64,000 nt of DNA. Source: Deltaproteobacteria bacterium (GTDB lineage Bacteria > Lernaellota > Lernaellaia > JACKCT01). Positions 40,727-51,359 of the stretch are shown here, piece by piece (position 1 is the first letter of the stretch; each line of letters begins with the position of its first letter). The notes below the pieces were generated by a model, which worked only from the letters and a program-made list of their open reading frames with translations, had not been told where the DNA came from and did not search any database. The position numbers and the translations under genes were made by a program. The DNA lies in the NCBI GenBank assembly GCA_027493875.1, contig JAOSJX010000022.1, positions 124,001-188,000 on the forward strand, read 5' to 3'.

Positions 40727-42080
40727 ATGGCGGAACGGGAATCGCTTATCAAAGAGCCGCCCCATTCGGATGAGGCGGAGCTCGCCGTCCTCGGCGGCGT
40801 CTTTATACGTAACGACGCCCTCGACGAGATCGAGGACCAGCTTCACGACGAGGATTTCTACCGGACCGCCCACCAGCGCGTGTATTCCTCGATGCGCGCC
40901 CTGCACGCGCGCCGCGATCCTATCGATCCCGTCACCCTCACCGACGAGCTCACCCGCGCCGGCGATTTCGACAGCGTCGGCGGCATCGAGTTTCTCGCGC
41001 GCCTCGGCGACATCACGCCGACCTCCGCCAACGTCGTCCACTACGCGCGCATCGTCTCCGACAAGGCCGTCCTCCGCCGCCTCATCGCCACCGCGCAGGA
41101 CATTCTCTCCAAATCCTACGGCGCCTCCGCGGAGATCGAGGAACTCCTCGACCACGCCGTTTCCGGAAATCCTCGACGTCGCCAAGGAAAAAATCCACGA
41201 GGACGTCATCCCCCTCGACCAGATCATTCAAGACACGATCAAATCGCTCGGCGAAATCGCCAAATCCGGTGAATTCGTCTCCGGCGTGCCCTCCGGGTTC
41301 TACAAACTCGACGAAGTCACGAACGGCTTTCAAAAGGGCGATCTGATCATCCTGGCCGCGCGCCCCGCCATGGGCAAAACCGCCCTCGCCCTCAACTGCG
41401 CCGCACACGCCGCGTCGCCGGCGGGCGGGTCGAAAAAAGTGCTCGTGTTCTCCCTCGAAATGCCGCGGGCGCAGCTCGGCCAGCGCCTGCTGTGCATGGA
41501 AGCGGGGATCAATCTTTCGGCGCTGCGGTCCGCGCAATTGATCGAAGCGAACTATCCGGATCTCGTCCGCGCCGCCAGCACGCTCTACGAATCGAAGCTC
41601 TTCATCGACGACACCGGTAATCTTTCCGTCATGGACGTCCGCACCAAGGCGCGGCGTCTCAAGGCCGAGGCCGGCCTGGATATGATCGTCATCGACTACA
41701 TCCAGCTCATGCGCGCGCACCGCAACGTGCAGAGCCGCGAGCAGGAAATCAGCCAGATCAGCCGCGGCCTCAAAATTCTTGCGAAAGAGTTGGAAATCCC
41801 CGTCATCGCCGTCGCTCAGCTCAACCGCATGGTCGAACAGCGCGCGGACAAGCGCCCGATGCCCTCGGACCTGAGAGAATCCGGAGCATTAGAACAGGAT
41901 TCGGATCTGATTATTTTCGTCTACCGCGACGGCTACTATAACGAGGAATCCGAACGCCCCGACGTCGCGGAAATCATCATCGGCAAACACCGCAACGGAC
42001 GCACCGGCAAAATCGAACTCCGCTTCGAGGCTCAATACACCCGCTTCCAGAACCTCGAAACCGAACATCCGGATTTCTGA
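40727..42080 (+). CDS. dnaB: Replicative DNA helicase DnaB (one frameshift)
   Basis: About 451 aa from ATG 40727 (an upstream start at 40691 is possible). The N-terminal DnaG-interacting domain (HSDEAELAVLGGVFIRNDAL) precedes the RecA-type helicase domain: Walker A ARPAMGKTALALN, Walker B LDMIVIDYIQLM, EQEISQISRGLKILAKELEI, DLRESGALEQDSDLIIFVYR and the C-terminal HRNGRTGKIEL. The frame changes near 41165 at the linker. There is no intein. It unwinds DNA ahead of the replisome and is last of the ribosomal-protein/replication run. Confidence 0.96.
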
Positions 42081-42101
42081 TGCCGCTTCTCCAACATATG
42101 C

Positions 42102-42689
42102 GTGACGGGCTTGGCTACGCCGTCAGCATTTTTTCATGGACATAAATTGTCAGAGCCAGACAAATTGGCTTTTGAGCAGTTTTACTCGCGCACGAATCCA
42201 CTAGATCTTGAGCGACTTAAACTGCTTCACGGATTTCTTGAGAAGCAATATTTTAGCGAGGCCGATAGAAGAAAAACTCTAGACGAGCGAGCGCGACATC
42301 TTTTAAGTGCCTTGCTAACGCTCGTTGCCGTCTTCCTTGGCGGTAGCCTGATATCCGACAAAACCGTTCCGGACATTTTGCTTGTTGCTGTTTCTTTATT
42401 TCTTTTTGTTACGATAGTCAGTACGATGTTCGCGCTATGGCCACAGGGCTATGCTGTTCCACAACAGCATAATATCCTTAATAAACAATTATTGACCACG
42501 GAAGAGAGCAGGGACAATTCCGGCAACTATTATCAACAATATATTGTTTATTTGGCTTGGGAATATTACCAATGCTGGATGGGCAACCATCGCATTGACG
42601 ACACGAAGGCGGTTGCCCTAAAATACGCGTACAGTTTTTTGACGGTGACGTGCCTCTTCCTTTTCGAAATTATTTTGTTGATCATATAG
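42102..42689 (+). CDS. AT-rich small membrane protein, possible 2-3 TM effector
   Basis: 195 aa, not recognised at family level. Residues 1-60 are soluble and helical and end in RRKTLDERARHLLSALLTLV, a pattern that often precedes the first membrane hairpin of SLATT/Pycsar-like effectors. Two helices follow (LLSALLTLVAVFLGG; ILLVAVSLFLFVTIV), then about 75 soluble residues with a Tyr cluster (NYYQQYIVYLAWEYYQC), and a C-terminal helix (LTVTCLFLFEIILLII). GC content is far below the surrounding genes, suggesting recent acquisition. Two small related genes follow at 34 bp. An effector role is inference. Confidence 0.6.
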   Translation: MTGLATPSAFFHGHKLSEPDKLAFEQFYSRTNPLDLERLKLLHGFLEKQYFSEADRRKTLDERARHLLSALLTLVAVFLGGSLISDKTVPDILLVAVSLFLFVTIVSTMFALWPQGYAVPQQHNILNKQLLTTEESRDNSGNYYQQYIVYLAWEYYQCWMGNHRIDDTKAVALKYAYSFLTVTCLFLFEIILLII

Positions 42690-42722
42690 TGTGTGACGTA
42701 TACTAGACCGAAAGGGTTGACC

Positions 42723-42955
42723 GTGGCTGACCACAATGAGACAAAAAAATAGGCCCGCAAGATACAGGCGCAAAAAAACTGGATGTGAAAGCGTCGCATG
42801 GCGATAAGAAAACTACAACGACGCCACCATTCATTCCTGACGAACCGATGAGGGCGATATCTTCTGATTTGTCAAAAAAAAAGAGTGACAGACTGCGCAC
42901 AATAGGGATCCTAGTTAAAGCCAACCCTGTTAAATCGGATGACAAAAATGAATAG
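42723..42955 (+). CDS. Small Lys/Pro-rich protein A (tandem pair, one frameshift)
   Basis: About 77 aa from GTG 42723 with AAAGGG upstream. The product begins VADHNETKKIGPQDTGAKK if the A run at 42743-42749 is 8 long, not 7. The middle reads KASHGDKKTTTTPPFIPDEP, then ISSDLSKKKSDRLRTIGILV. It has no signal peptide or membrane segment and is predicted to be mostly disordered. It shares GDKKxxPPFIPDxP with the next gene, with which it overlaps by 8 bp. Found by reading frames by eye; not a known family. Confidence 0.45.
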
Positions 42956-43168
42956 CGAAGACAACAAGAGCGCTCCTGAACCAAAGCAGGAAACATCGCC
43001 CGAGAAATCTCAACCTCAAAAAATTGAAGTCAAGGGTAGTGGCGACAAAAAAATCCTCCGTTCATCCCCGACAAACCAAGGCTTGCCACGATGAATGCTG
43101 TGCCACCAAAAGATTCCACTCTTAATTCGGGACCTGCCATTCCAATAAAGCCGGACAAAGATAAATAA
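42948..43168 (+). CDS. Small Lys/Pro-rich protein B (tandem pair, one frameshift)
   Basis: About 73 aa from ATG 42948. It begins MNSEDNKSAPEPKQETSPEK and, after restoring one A in the run at 43047-43053, continues GSGDKKNPPFIPDKPRLATM and ends PAIPIKPDKDK. It is a paralogue of the upstream gene by the GDKK..PPFIPD(E/K)P core. It is highly charged and probably disordered. Both breaks are in A runs and both joins recover the same motif, which supports the reading. Confidence 0.45.
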
Positions 43169-43196
43169 CGAATTCGCAAGCTCTCAGCGTTTTTTT

Positions 43197-45588
43197 CTAA
43201 ACGAATTCGAACTCCACGACGGTCGCGCCGTCGCCGCCCTCGCCGCGTTCGCCGGGGCGGAAGTTCATTCGGTAGGGCGCGCCGCGCAGCATGTCGCGCA
43301 CCTCTTTTTTGAGCACGCCGGTGCCGTGGCCGTGGACGATCGTCACGCGGTCCCACCGCGATCGGTAGGCCGCGTCCAGAAATTCCGACACCCGGTCGCG
43401 GGCGTCGTCTGAGCGTTCGCCGCGCAGGTCGAGCGTCCGTTCGTCCGCTCCGGCGCTCTCCGAACCGAGCACCGGCGTTCGCACATGGACCGCCGGTGCC
43501 TCGGCTTTCCGCTCGCCGGCGCGCAGATCCTCCACCGTCGATTCGACGCGCGCGCCGCCCACCGTGACGCGCACGCGCCCTTTCGCGTCGGCCGGCCCCT
43601 CGGCCCTTCCCCACGCGCGCAGCGTGCGGACCCACACGCGGTCGCCGTCCTCGAGCGGACCGCGCACCGGCTCGCCCGGCTCGTCCGCGCGTTCCGTTTG
43701 CGGCGGCGTCACGCGGCGCGCCCGCACAACGTTTTCGTCGATCGTCTTGCGCGCTTCGTCCGCCGTTTGAAACGTCGGCCCCCGCTGCAACGCGGCGACG
43801 GCTTCGCGAATCCGCTCCCGCGCCGTTTCGTACTCGCTTTCCACCGCGCGCAGGCTGGACGCCGCCTGCTTTTTCATCCGCTCTTCCAATTCCTTGAGGC
43901 GGTCGCGCTGCAAATCGAGAAGGCGGCGCGCTTCGGCGCGGTCGCGTTCGGCCTCACGCCGCCGTTCTTCGAGATCGCGCATCGTCGCGTCCATGCCTTC
44001 CATGATCTCGTCGAGTTCCGAGCTCGCGCCTTCATACAGTTCTCTCGCCCGCGCGACGATGGCCGGATCGAGCCCCATCTTCGCCGCCACGTCGAACGCC
44101 CCGGACCGCCCCGGCACGCCCAGGCGCAGCCGGTACGTCGGCGCCATGCGTTCGCGGTCGAACTCCATGGACGCGTTCACGAAGCCGTCGCGCGCTTCGG
44201 CCATCGCGGCCAGTTCCGCGAAGTGCGTCGTGGCGATCGTGCGGACGCCGCGTTCGGCCAGCCGTTCGAGTACCGCCATGGACAGCGCCACACCCTGACG
44301 CGGATCCGTTCCTTCACCGATTTCGTCGAGCAGCACTAAGCCGCCCGGCGCCGCCGCGTCGAGAATCGTTTTCAACGAGGCAAGCATCGCGGCAAACGTG
44401 GATAGGCCCGCCTCGATGGACTGCTCGTCACCGATGATCGCGTGCACGCCGCCCCAATCCGCCACGCGCGACCCCGGCCCCGCGGGTGGATGCAGGCCCG
44501 CGCGCGTCATCAGCAGCGCGAGCCCCAGCGCCTTGAGCAGCACCGTCTTGCCGCCCGCGTTCGGCCCGGTAATCAAAACGCACCGCGCCGAAGCCTCCAG
44601 CGTCACGTCGTTCGCCACCACGTCGAATCCGCGCCCCACGAGCAGCGGATGGCGCAGCGCCTCCAGGTGCGTTTCGCCCTCTTCCGCGATCTCCGGTTCG
44701 TGCGCGTTAAGAAAAAGCGCGTACCGCGCGGCCGCGAACGCCACGTCGATCTCAACCAGCGCGTCCACCGCGCGCGCCAAATCGTCGCGATGAGCCGCGA
44801 CCCGGTGCGAAAACGCCTCCAGGATGCGCCGGATTTCGCGGTCGATGTCGAGGCTCCGTGTTGCGCAGCACGTTGTTGAGCTGCGTGATCTCGCGCGGCT
44901 CGATGAACAACGACTGGCCTGACCCGGAGATGTCATGAACGATGCCCTCGACCTTGCCTTGTTTTTCGATTTTGACGACGAGCACGTACCGCCCGCCCCG
45001 CAGCGTGAAAAAATCGTCTTGAAGATGGTCCACGAATTCGCTGCGCGTCACGAGTTTTTGCATGGTCTCGTAGATGCGTTTGTGGATGTCGCGGTAACGC
45101 GCGCGCAACTTGGCGAGTTCCGGCGACGCCTGATCGGCGACGTGCCCCTCCTCGTCGATCGCTCCGAGGATTTCGCGTTCGAGGCCCAGGTCTTCGATCA
45201 GCGCGGCGCCGAGCTCCGCCAACACGGGCACGTCCTCCCAGCGGTCCAGGATCAACGTCCGTACGAGCCGCGACGCTTGATAAACCAGCGCCGTGCGGCG
45301 GAGCTCTTCCGCGGTCAGCGTTCCGCCCGCGCGCAATCGCCCGAGTTCGCGGTCGAGACGCGTCAGGTCGGCGAGCGGCGCGAATTGTCCTTCGCGCGCG
45401 AACACGGCGGCTTCCGCCGTGCGGCGGCACGCCCGGCGCGCGCCCTCCGGCGTTTCTTGAAACGAAAGTTCCAGGCACGCGTCGCGTCCCGGTTCGCTCG
45501 AAGCGAACTCGCCCAGGCGCGCGAGCACCTTCGGCCATTCCAAAACGGCCGCCGCGTGGCGGAGTTGCTCGGTGTTATGCGCGGTCAT
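43197..45588 (-). CDS. mutS2: Endonuclease MutS2 (one frameshift)
   Basis: About 797 aa. MutS core and clamp (RSEFVDHLQDDFFTLRGGRY) precede the ATPase: Walker A CVLITGPNAGGKTVLLKALG, Walker B GLVLLDEIGEGTDP and TIATTHFAELAAMAE. A long coiled coil follows (ERRREAERDRAEARRLLDLQ), then the C-terminal Smr nuclease domain LDLRGERSDDARDRVSEFLD with TIVHGHGTGVLKKEVRD. MutS2 acts in branched-DNA processing or collided-ribosome rescue, not mismatch repair. The shift lies near 44863. 16 bp separate its start from the ligase stop. Confidence 0.95.
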
Positions 45589-45604
45589 GGATGAAAAGAT
45601 GGCG

Positions 45605-47444
45605 TCAAACCGCCTTCGCCGTCTCGCCGTACATGGCGTCGATTTCGCGGCCGTATTTTTCCGTCACCACACGGCGCTTCACTTTCTGCGACGGCGTCAG
45701 CACCCCGTTTTCCTCGCTGAACTCATGGTCCACCAGTGTAAACTTCTTGATCGTCTCGAAACGCGCGAGTTCCGCGTTCACCACGTCCACCCGCTCCTGC
45801 ACGAGCGCCGTCACCTCGGGAAGATCGACGAGCTCGCGGTTCGTCGAAAACGAAAGGCCCTTGGCCTTGGCCCACGCGCTCACGCGGTCGAAATCCACTT
45901 GCACGAGCGCCGTGAGGTAGTGGCGGTTGTCGCCGATCAGGATCAGACGCTCGATATACGGGTCCGTGTTGAACGCCGTCTCAATGCCCAGCGGCGCGAT
46001 GTTCTTGCCCGCGCTCGTGATAATCAGTTCCTTCTTTCGATCCGTGATCATGAGCCGCCCGGCGCCGTCGAGGCGACCGATGTCGCCCGACCGGAAAAAC
46101 CCGTCGCCCGTGAACGACTCCTTCGTGCTGTCCGCGTCCTTGTAGTATTCGCGGAAGACATTCGGTCCTTTGATCAGCACTTCGCCGTCGTCGTCGATCC
46201 GGATTTCCACTTTCGGAATCGCGCGGCCGACCGTGCCGAGCACGTTGTCGCCCGGCACCGTCACCGTCGCGATCGGGCTCGTCTCCGTCAGCCCGTAGCC
46301 CTGATAAATGTCGATGCCCAGGCCGTTGAAAAACGCCATCAGATCCTTCGAGAGCGGCCCGCCGCCGCCGTAGGCCACGCGCACGCGGTCGAGCCCCGCC
46401 TGCTCCTTCACCTTGCCGAGCACCACCTGCGCGGCTTTGTACTTGAGCGAAAGCCCGGTCGGCACGCGCTTGCCCTCATTGCGATAGCCGAAGACCGCGA
46501 GCCCCACGCCGTGCGCCGCCCAGAAAGTTTTTTGCAGCGCGGGCGGCCGCGTATCGAGAATCGACAACACGCGCAGATACAATTTTTCATAGAGCCGCGG
46601 CACGCTCACGAGCACCGTCGGCCGCGTCGCGCGCATCGCTTCCTGCATCGACCGCGGATCGAGCCCCTCCGACATGCCCATCGACGCGCCCACGTCCAGA
46701 CAGCCCATGTAGTCGGCAACGAACCCGAAGGAGTGGCATAACGGCAGATGCGATAGCCACGTATCGCTCGGCGCCAGGTCGAACAACTTGGGAACGATGC
46801 GTTGGGACAGAAAGTTGCCGTGCGTCAGCACGACGCCCTTCGGCACGCCCGTCGTCCCCGACGTATAAATGATCGCCGCGACGTCCTCCTCCGTGACGGC
46901 GGCGATGCGCTCGCGCTCGGCGTCCGCGTTGTAGTCCGCCTCGCCCTCTTTCACGACCTGCTCGAACGAAACGACGCGTTCGTCGTTCGCCGCGATGTCC
47001 GGGCTCAACGTAATGACCAGACGGAGCGCGCCGCACCGCGGCCAAAATTGGAGCGTCTTATCCAGGTGCTCCTGATCGCCCACGAAAACGGCCTTGGCGT
47101 CCGAGTGAGTGGCCACGTAGCCCGCTTCCTTCGCCGTCAGCGTCGGATAAATCGGCACGATGACGCCTGCCGCCTCAATGATCGCCGACGCCGCCAGCAA
47201 CCATCGCGGGCGGTTGGGCGAAAAAGATCGCCAGATGATCGCCGGGTTGAAACCCGCGCGCGGCGAGACCGGCCGCCAGATGCAGAGCCAGACGCTCGTA
47301 CTCGCCGTGCGTCATGCGGTGAAACGTGTCCGTCAGCCGCCCGTCTTTTCGCCGGGAGATGATTAAAGGGTCGCCGGAACGCCGGCCGCGCCGGTTCCAA
47401 TGAACCGCCGCAAGCGACCGTTCGGGTAATTCGGTATTCGTCAT
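45605..47444 (-). CDS. Long-chain acyl-CoA synthetase (AMP-forming; one frameshift)
   Basis: About 613 aa from ATG 47444 with GGAGGGG upstream. Adenylate-forming motifs: P-loop AAIIYTSGTTGVPKGVVLTH, YGLTETSP, FFRSGDIGRLDGAGRLMITD, RKKELIITSAGKNIAP and the Lys-bearing end LTPSQKVKRRVVTEKY. It activates fatty acids with ATP and CoA. It is similar to the FadD15/FACL class with RLYEKLYLRVL. The frame breaks near 47205. Likely cytoplasmic or membrane-associated. Confidence 0.93.
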
Positions 47445-47556
47445 GGCCCCTCCTCGCCCCGCCGCAAAAAACGCCTTCCAAATGTGGCGGGAAAATGCCC
47501 CCGGCGCAAGAGCCGCGCTTGATTTCCCGACCGCTTTGCGTTTGTCTTGGCGCGTG

Positions 47557-48372
47557 ATGACGTCACCCGTGACATGGCGCGCCGCCGCGCTGGCGGTGTT
47601 GTGCGCGGCGCTGGTTTCCTGCGGTCCGCGGCACGACACGCCCGGTTCGCGCGCCGCTTGGGATGCGGCGCAGACGCGCCTCGATGAAAACCGGCCGGGT
47701 TATTCGGTGACGGTGTTGCGCGAATTCCTCGGCGTGTGGGGACGCTACGAGATCGCGCGCAAGGCCGAGCGCGCCATCGAAAAATACGAGGGCGGGATCG
47801 ACAAAACCCTCGACCGCGCCATCGAGGCCGCGCGCGACGGCCGTTTCGACGTCGCCGACACCATTATCGACGATCTCCTGGAGCACTTCGGGGAATCCGC
47901 CGCCGGTCACCGCGCCCGCGCGTCCCGCCGCCTCGACCTGCCGTTGGTGCGGGCCCGCGCGCTGTTCACGGAGGGCAAATACGACGAGGCGGAGGAGCTC
48001 GTTCTCCAGGTCCGGGCCGTCAACGACAACGAATACCGCGCCAAGGAAATCGATCATCTTCTCGAAAACCTGAACGTCGCCATGCGCTCCCACGCGCAGG
48101 GCGACGTGCATCGCGCCCACGCGGCCGCCCGCGTTATTCAAAAGGAAATGCTCTTCCGCCGGGCTCGGGAAGGCCGTTTTCCGCGCGCCTTCAACGACGG
48201 CGACCTCCGAACGCTTGCCGACGACGCCGGCCGCCGGCCCGGCGAAGCCCTGACCATCGAATCCTACCGCGTCGACGACAAGGAGTATCGCATCGTCGCC
48301 CGCTCCAAGGGTGCCGACGGCTTTCGCTACGAGATCACGCCGGCGCGGATCCGTCAGGTATCCCATCAATAG
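47557..48372 (+). CDS. Lipoprotein with helical-repeat body, unknown function
   Basis: Intact, 271 aa from ATG 47557 with a short lipoprotein signal (VLCAALVSC). The mature part is Arg/Glu/Ala-rich helix, with TPR-like spacing (FDVADTIIDDLLEHFGESAA; YDEAEELVLQVRAVNDNEYR). The C-terminus is a small beta region (IESYRVDDKEYRIVARSKGA). No enzyme motif. It lacks the Asp-rich spacer found in other lipoproteins here. Confidence 0.6.
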   Translation: MTSPVTWRAAALAVLCAALVSCGPRHDTPGSRAAWDAAQTRLDENRPGYSVTVLREFLGVWGRYEIARKAERAIEKYEGGIDKTLDRAIEAARDGRFDVADTIIDDLLEHFGESAAGHRARASRRLDLPLVRARALFTEGKYDEAEELVLQVRAVNDNEYRAKEIDHLLENLNVAMRSHAQGDVHRAHAAARVIQKEMLFRRAREGRFPRAFNDGDLRTLADDAGRRPGEALTIESYRVDDKEYRIVARSKGADGFRYEITPARIRQVSHQ

Positions 48373-48395
48373 CGCGATTCAGGTAAAATTCGCCG

Positions 48396-49444
48396 ATGAT
48401 CTCAGCTTCCTCATCCCGGCGGGTACGGTTGATCGCCGTCGCGACGTTGGCGGCGGTGGCCCTCCTCATCCCCTGTCTGGCCTGCGAAGAGGACGACGAG
48501 GGCGACGCGACGCCCACGCCGCCGCCGCGCGCCGAGGAGGACGACGACGGACCGGACACGTTACCGCCCACCGTTGACGACGACATCGACGATGACGTCA
48601 TCGACGACGATGCGGACGACGATTTTGTTGACGATGATGTCGACGACGACCTTGACGACGATATCGACGACGACGACAGCGACGGCACCACCACGACGAC
48701 GGTTCCCTCCACCAGCACGACGCAGCCCTCCGGCTCCACCACCACGAGCACGACGAGCACCACCGGGCCGCCGGGCACGACCACCACGACCGGCACCGGC
48801 GGCACGACCTCGACGACCATTCCCGCGGGCGCGCTCTGGCGCGAGGATTTCGAATCCGCGCCCTCGGCAATCTGACGGATCCGTGGGACATCGTGACCGC
48901 GCAAGGCGACAGCGTCGCCGGCGTCGTCTCCTTCTTCGAAACCGCCAACGGAAAAATCATGCAGCTCTCCGGCGGCACCGACCTCAACGATCAGCTTCTT
49001 TTGCGCTACCCGTTCCCCGACTACCCCGCCGCGATCTGGATCGAGTTCGAAGCGATGCCGGAGTTCGTGTCCGACGCCTACGACTTCCGCGTCATGAAGG
49101 CGAATTTCGACAACCCGAACCAGCCCTATCGTTCGGTGGAGGTCGGCTATTGGGACAACCGCGTGCGCGCCTACGATTTCGGCTCCGGGTCGTGGAAGTC
49201 GTGCGCGTCCAAGGCCGGCGGCCAATGGCATCACGTGCAGATCCGCATCGCCTTCTTCCTCGGAACCTTCGACGTGTGGGTGGACGGTTGGGAGTCGCAG
49301 GTCTGTAAAGGATTGCTTCAGGACAACAACACCCTCGCCCGCCCCTATGTGTTTTTTGAGGTCCTCGACTGGTCCACGGCCGGCCGCGGCGGCAACGTCT
49401 GGTTCGACAACTTCACCGGCCGCGAACCGCAATCGCCCCCGTGA
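48396..49444 (+). CDS. Lipoprotein with Asp-rich and Thr-rich linkers and a LamG-like domain (one frameshift)
   Basis: The signal ends LIPCLAC and the mature protein begins CEEDDEGDAT, then an Asp-rich spacer (DDDADDDFVDDD type) to about residue 95. Next is a Thr/Ser/Pro-rich linker of about 45 residues (STSTTQPSGSTTTSTTSTTG), the kind usually O-glycosylated. The C-terminal 190 residues are a jelly-roll, LamG-like domain (LWREDFES, PAAIWIEFEAMPEFVSDAYD, GQWHHVQIRI, WFDNFTGREP). The shift lies near 48862. Probably a surface carbohydrate- or polymer-binding lipoprotein. Confidence 0.65.
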
Positions 49445-49454
49445 TCCCGCGCGC

Positions 49455-49484
49455 TTGACAGTCCCCCGCGCGGCGTCGTAACTC
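49455..49484 (+). promoter_or_regulatory. Putative sigma-70 promoter
   Basis: TTGACA at 49455-49460, an 18-bp GC-rich spacer and TAACTC at 49479-49484 lie 20 bp before the next gene start. Confidence 0.45.
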
Positions 49485-49503
49485 ACGGGCGGGGGATTCG
49501 GTC

Positions 49504-50070
49504 ATGAGCTTGTCGTTCCGCGAAAAAGTCGCGCGTCTTTTGGAACACGTCCGCACCTTCGAACAGGCCGACGGCCGCGCGCCCACCGCGGAGGACGTCG
49601 CCGAGGCGGCCGGGTGGTCGATGGAGGAAGTGCACTTCATCCTTCACCGCATGGTCGACCACGGCGTGCTCGCCATGATTCCCTCGGCCTACGACGAACG
49701 CTACGCCGTCGAAGACGAGGATGCGGCGCTCACCATCAAGACGCCCGAGGAAGAACCGACGTTCCGCGAGGCCGATGCCGATCGCGCCGCCCGCACGGAA
49801 GAGAGCCATTCGAACATCGGCAAGCGTTTTCAATCCGGATTCGTCGACGAGGACAAACAAAAACTCTTCGCCGACATGCAATCGCGCCTTGCCGGCGGCG
49901 GCGAGAAGAAGCCGAATCCCTCGACGGCGCTCCGCCCCCGCCAAGGTGCCCGGCGCGACGCCGGAAAAGGAAGATATGTTCGCCAAACTCTCCGCGGAGC
50001 TTTCCGGCAAGAAAGAAAAAAGCCGAACCCCCTCGACATGATCGGCAAGAAAAAGAAAGACAACGAATGA
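49504..50070 (+). CDS. Winged-helix-like protein with charged tail (compensating frameshifts)
   Basis: About 188 aa. The N-terminus FREKVARLLEHVRTFEQADG with EDVAEAAGWSMEEVHFILHR and MVDHGVLAMI has the helix-turn-helix plus wing pattern of small DNA-binding regulators. The middle is acidic; the end repeats KKPNPLD twice (LDGAPPPAKVPGATPEKEDM and AELSGKKEKKPNPLDMIG when the frame is corrected between 49920 and 50020). Its stop overlaps the ATG of the hydrolase (ATGA). A regulatory role is inference. Confidence 0.5.
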   Translation: MSLSFREKVARLLEHVRTFEQADGRAPTAEDVAEAAGWSMEEVHFILHRMVDHGVLAMIPSAYDERYAVEDEDAALTIKTPEEEPTFREADADRAARTEESHSNIGKRFQSGFVDEDKQKLFADMQSRLAGGGEKKPNPSTALRPRQGARRDAGKGRYVRQTLRGAFRQERKKPNPLDMIGKKKKDNE

Positions 50071-51229
50071 CGCTCCTTTTCTGGTTCCTTCTCGTTTTCT
50101 TCGTCGGTTGGGCCCTCGTCCGCGGCGCGGAGGCGGCTTTCGGCCCGCGGCCCACCCCCGACGAAACGCATTTCACCACCACCTCCGACGGCTGGCGCAT
50201 CGCCCTTCACCGCTATCGTCCCGCGGGAGACAAGCCGCACGGCGAGCCCGTCCTGCTGCACCACGGACTGTCGGCCGCGGCCGAGTCGTTCGACCTCGGC
50301 CTCGGAACGCCGGAAGCCCCCGTTCCTTGTTTCCCGCGCTGGCTCGCCGCGCGCGGCTACGATGTCTGGGTTTGCGATTTGCGCGGGCGCGGCGCCTCGG
50401 ACAAGCCCGTGCGTTTCGGCTCGTGGTTCGGCCGGCGGCGCTGGGGCTGGTCGATGGACGACTATATCGAACGCGACGATCCCGCGATGGTCGATGACAT
50501 CCTCGCGAACAGCGTCTACGAGAACCTGCATTGGATCGGCCACAGCATGGGCGGCATTCTTCTCTACGCGCACTGCGCGCTGCACGGCTCGCCGCGTCTG
50601 GCGTCCGGCATCACCATCGGGTCCGGCATGCAGTACGGACGCACCGGATCGCGCTACCAAACGCTGTCGCCTTACGGCTATCTCGCAAGCCGCATTCCGC
50701 GCATGCCGCTGGCCGTGCCGTCGAAAATTTTCAGTTGGCTGTGCGGCCGCTTTGGAACGCGCCTCGAGCAATTTCAACTTTGGCCGTCCAACGCCGCGCC
50801 GGCGGTTTCGCGCGCCGTCTACGCGGGCGTCATCAACGACGTGTCCGGTCCGGTCCTGCACAGTCTTTCCACGGTTTTTGAAGACGGCGGCCTGCGTTCG
50901 ATGGACGGGAAAACGCGCTACGTGGACCTCGTCAAGAACATCACGACGCCGATTCTTTGCGTCGGCGGATCGCGCGACCGGCAGAGCCCGGAAGCCCTCG
51001 CCGAAAAAACCTACGCATGGCTCGGCGGCGGATCGCCCCACGACATCGCGCTGTTCGGAACCCAGCACGGCCACGCCGACGAATACGGCCACTTCGACCT
51101 CATCGTCGGTCTGCGCGCGGAACAGGAAGTTTATCCGCGCCTGCTCGACTGGTTGCAAAAACATCCCGCGAAAAAGAAAGCGCCGCGCGCCCGCGCAAGC
51201 CGCGCGCCAAGAAGGCGTCCACGAAATGA
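50067..51229 (+). CDS. Alpha/beta hydrolase, membrane-anchored (lipase-like)
   Basis: About 387 aa. An N-terminal helix (MTLLFWFLLVFFVGWALV) anchors it. The fold motifs are LLHHGLSAAAESF (oxyanion hole), the nucleophile elbow LHWIGHSMGGILLYAH, the acid in LCVGGSRDRQSPE and the His in TQHGHADEYGHFD. It looks like gastric-lipase/ABHD-type hydrolases (WVCDLRGRGASDKP). One shift near 51185 lets it end in RKPRAKKASTK at 51229. The substrate is likely a lipid ester. Confidence 0.75.
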
Positions 51230-51234
51230 AAATC

Positions 51235-51359
51235 ACCGCGGAGGACGCGAAGAACGCAGAGGGGAAATAATTGTCGGTTGTTGGTTGTTGGTCGTTGGCA
51301 AAAACAAAGAACCAAAAACCAGAAACCAAAAACCCTCTGGGCCTTTGTGCCTCTGTGGT
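51235..51359. repeat. Dispersed intergenic repeat with imperfect inverted arms
   Basis: The left arm ACCGCGGAGGACGCGAAGAA continues to CGCAGAGGGGAA, and the right end (CCTCTGGGCCTTTGTGCC, then TCTGTGGT) is its imperfect reverse complement. Inner arms are GTTGG-rich on the left and AACCA-rich on the right, so the 125 bp can fold into a long imperfect hairpin. Such accacagaggcacaaagg-type sequences are familiar as enigmatic repeats between genes in many unrelated bacteria. The element runs into the 5' end of the next gene. Confidence 0.55.

Noticed and set aside
41150..41180. Programmed frameshift or intein in dnaB
   Set aside because: There is no slippery heptamer with downstream structure and no intein motifs; the same type of break occurs in dozens of genes, so an indel error is simpler.
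48560..48840. Thr/Ser-rich stretch as a frameshift artefact
   Set aside because: The Asp-rich and Thr-rich parts are in one continuous frame with the lipobox; the only break comes later, near 48862.
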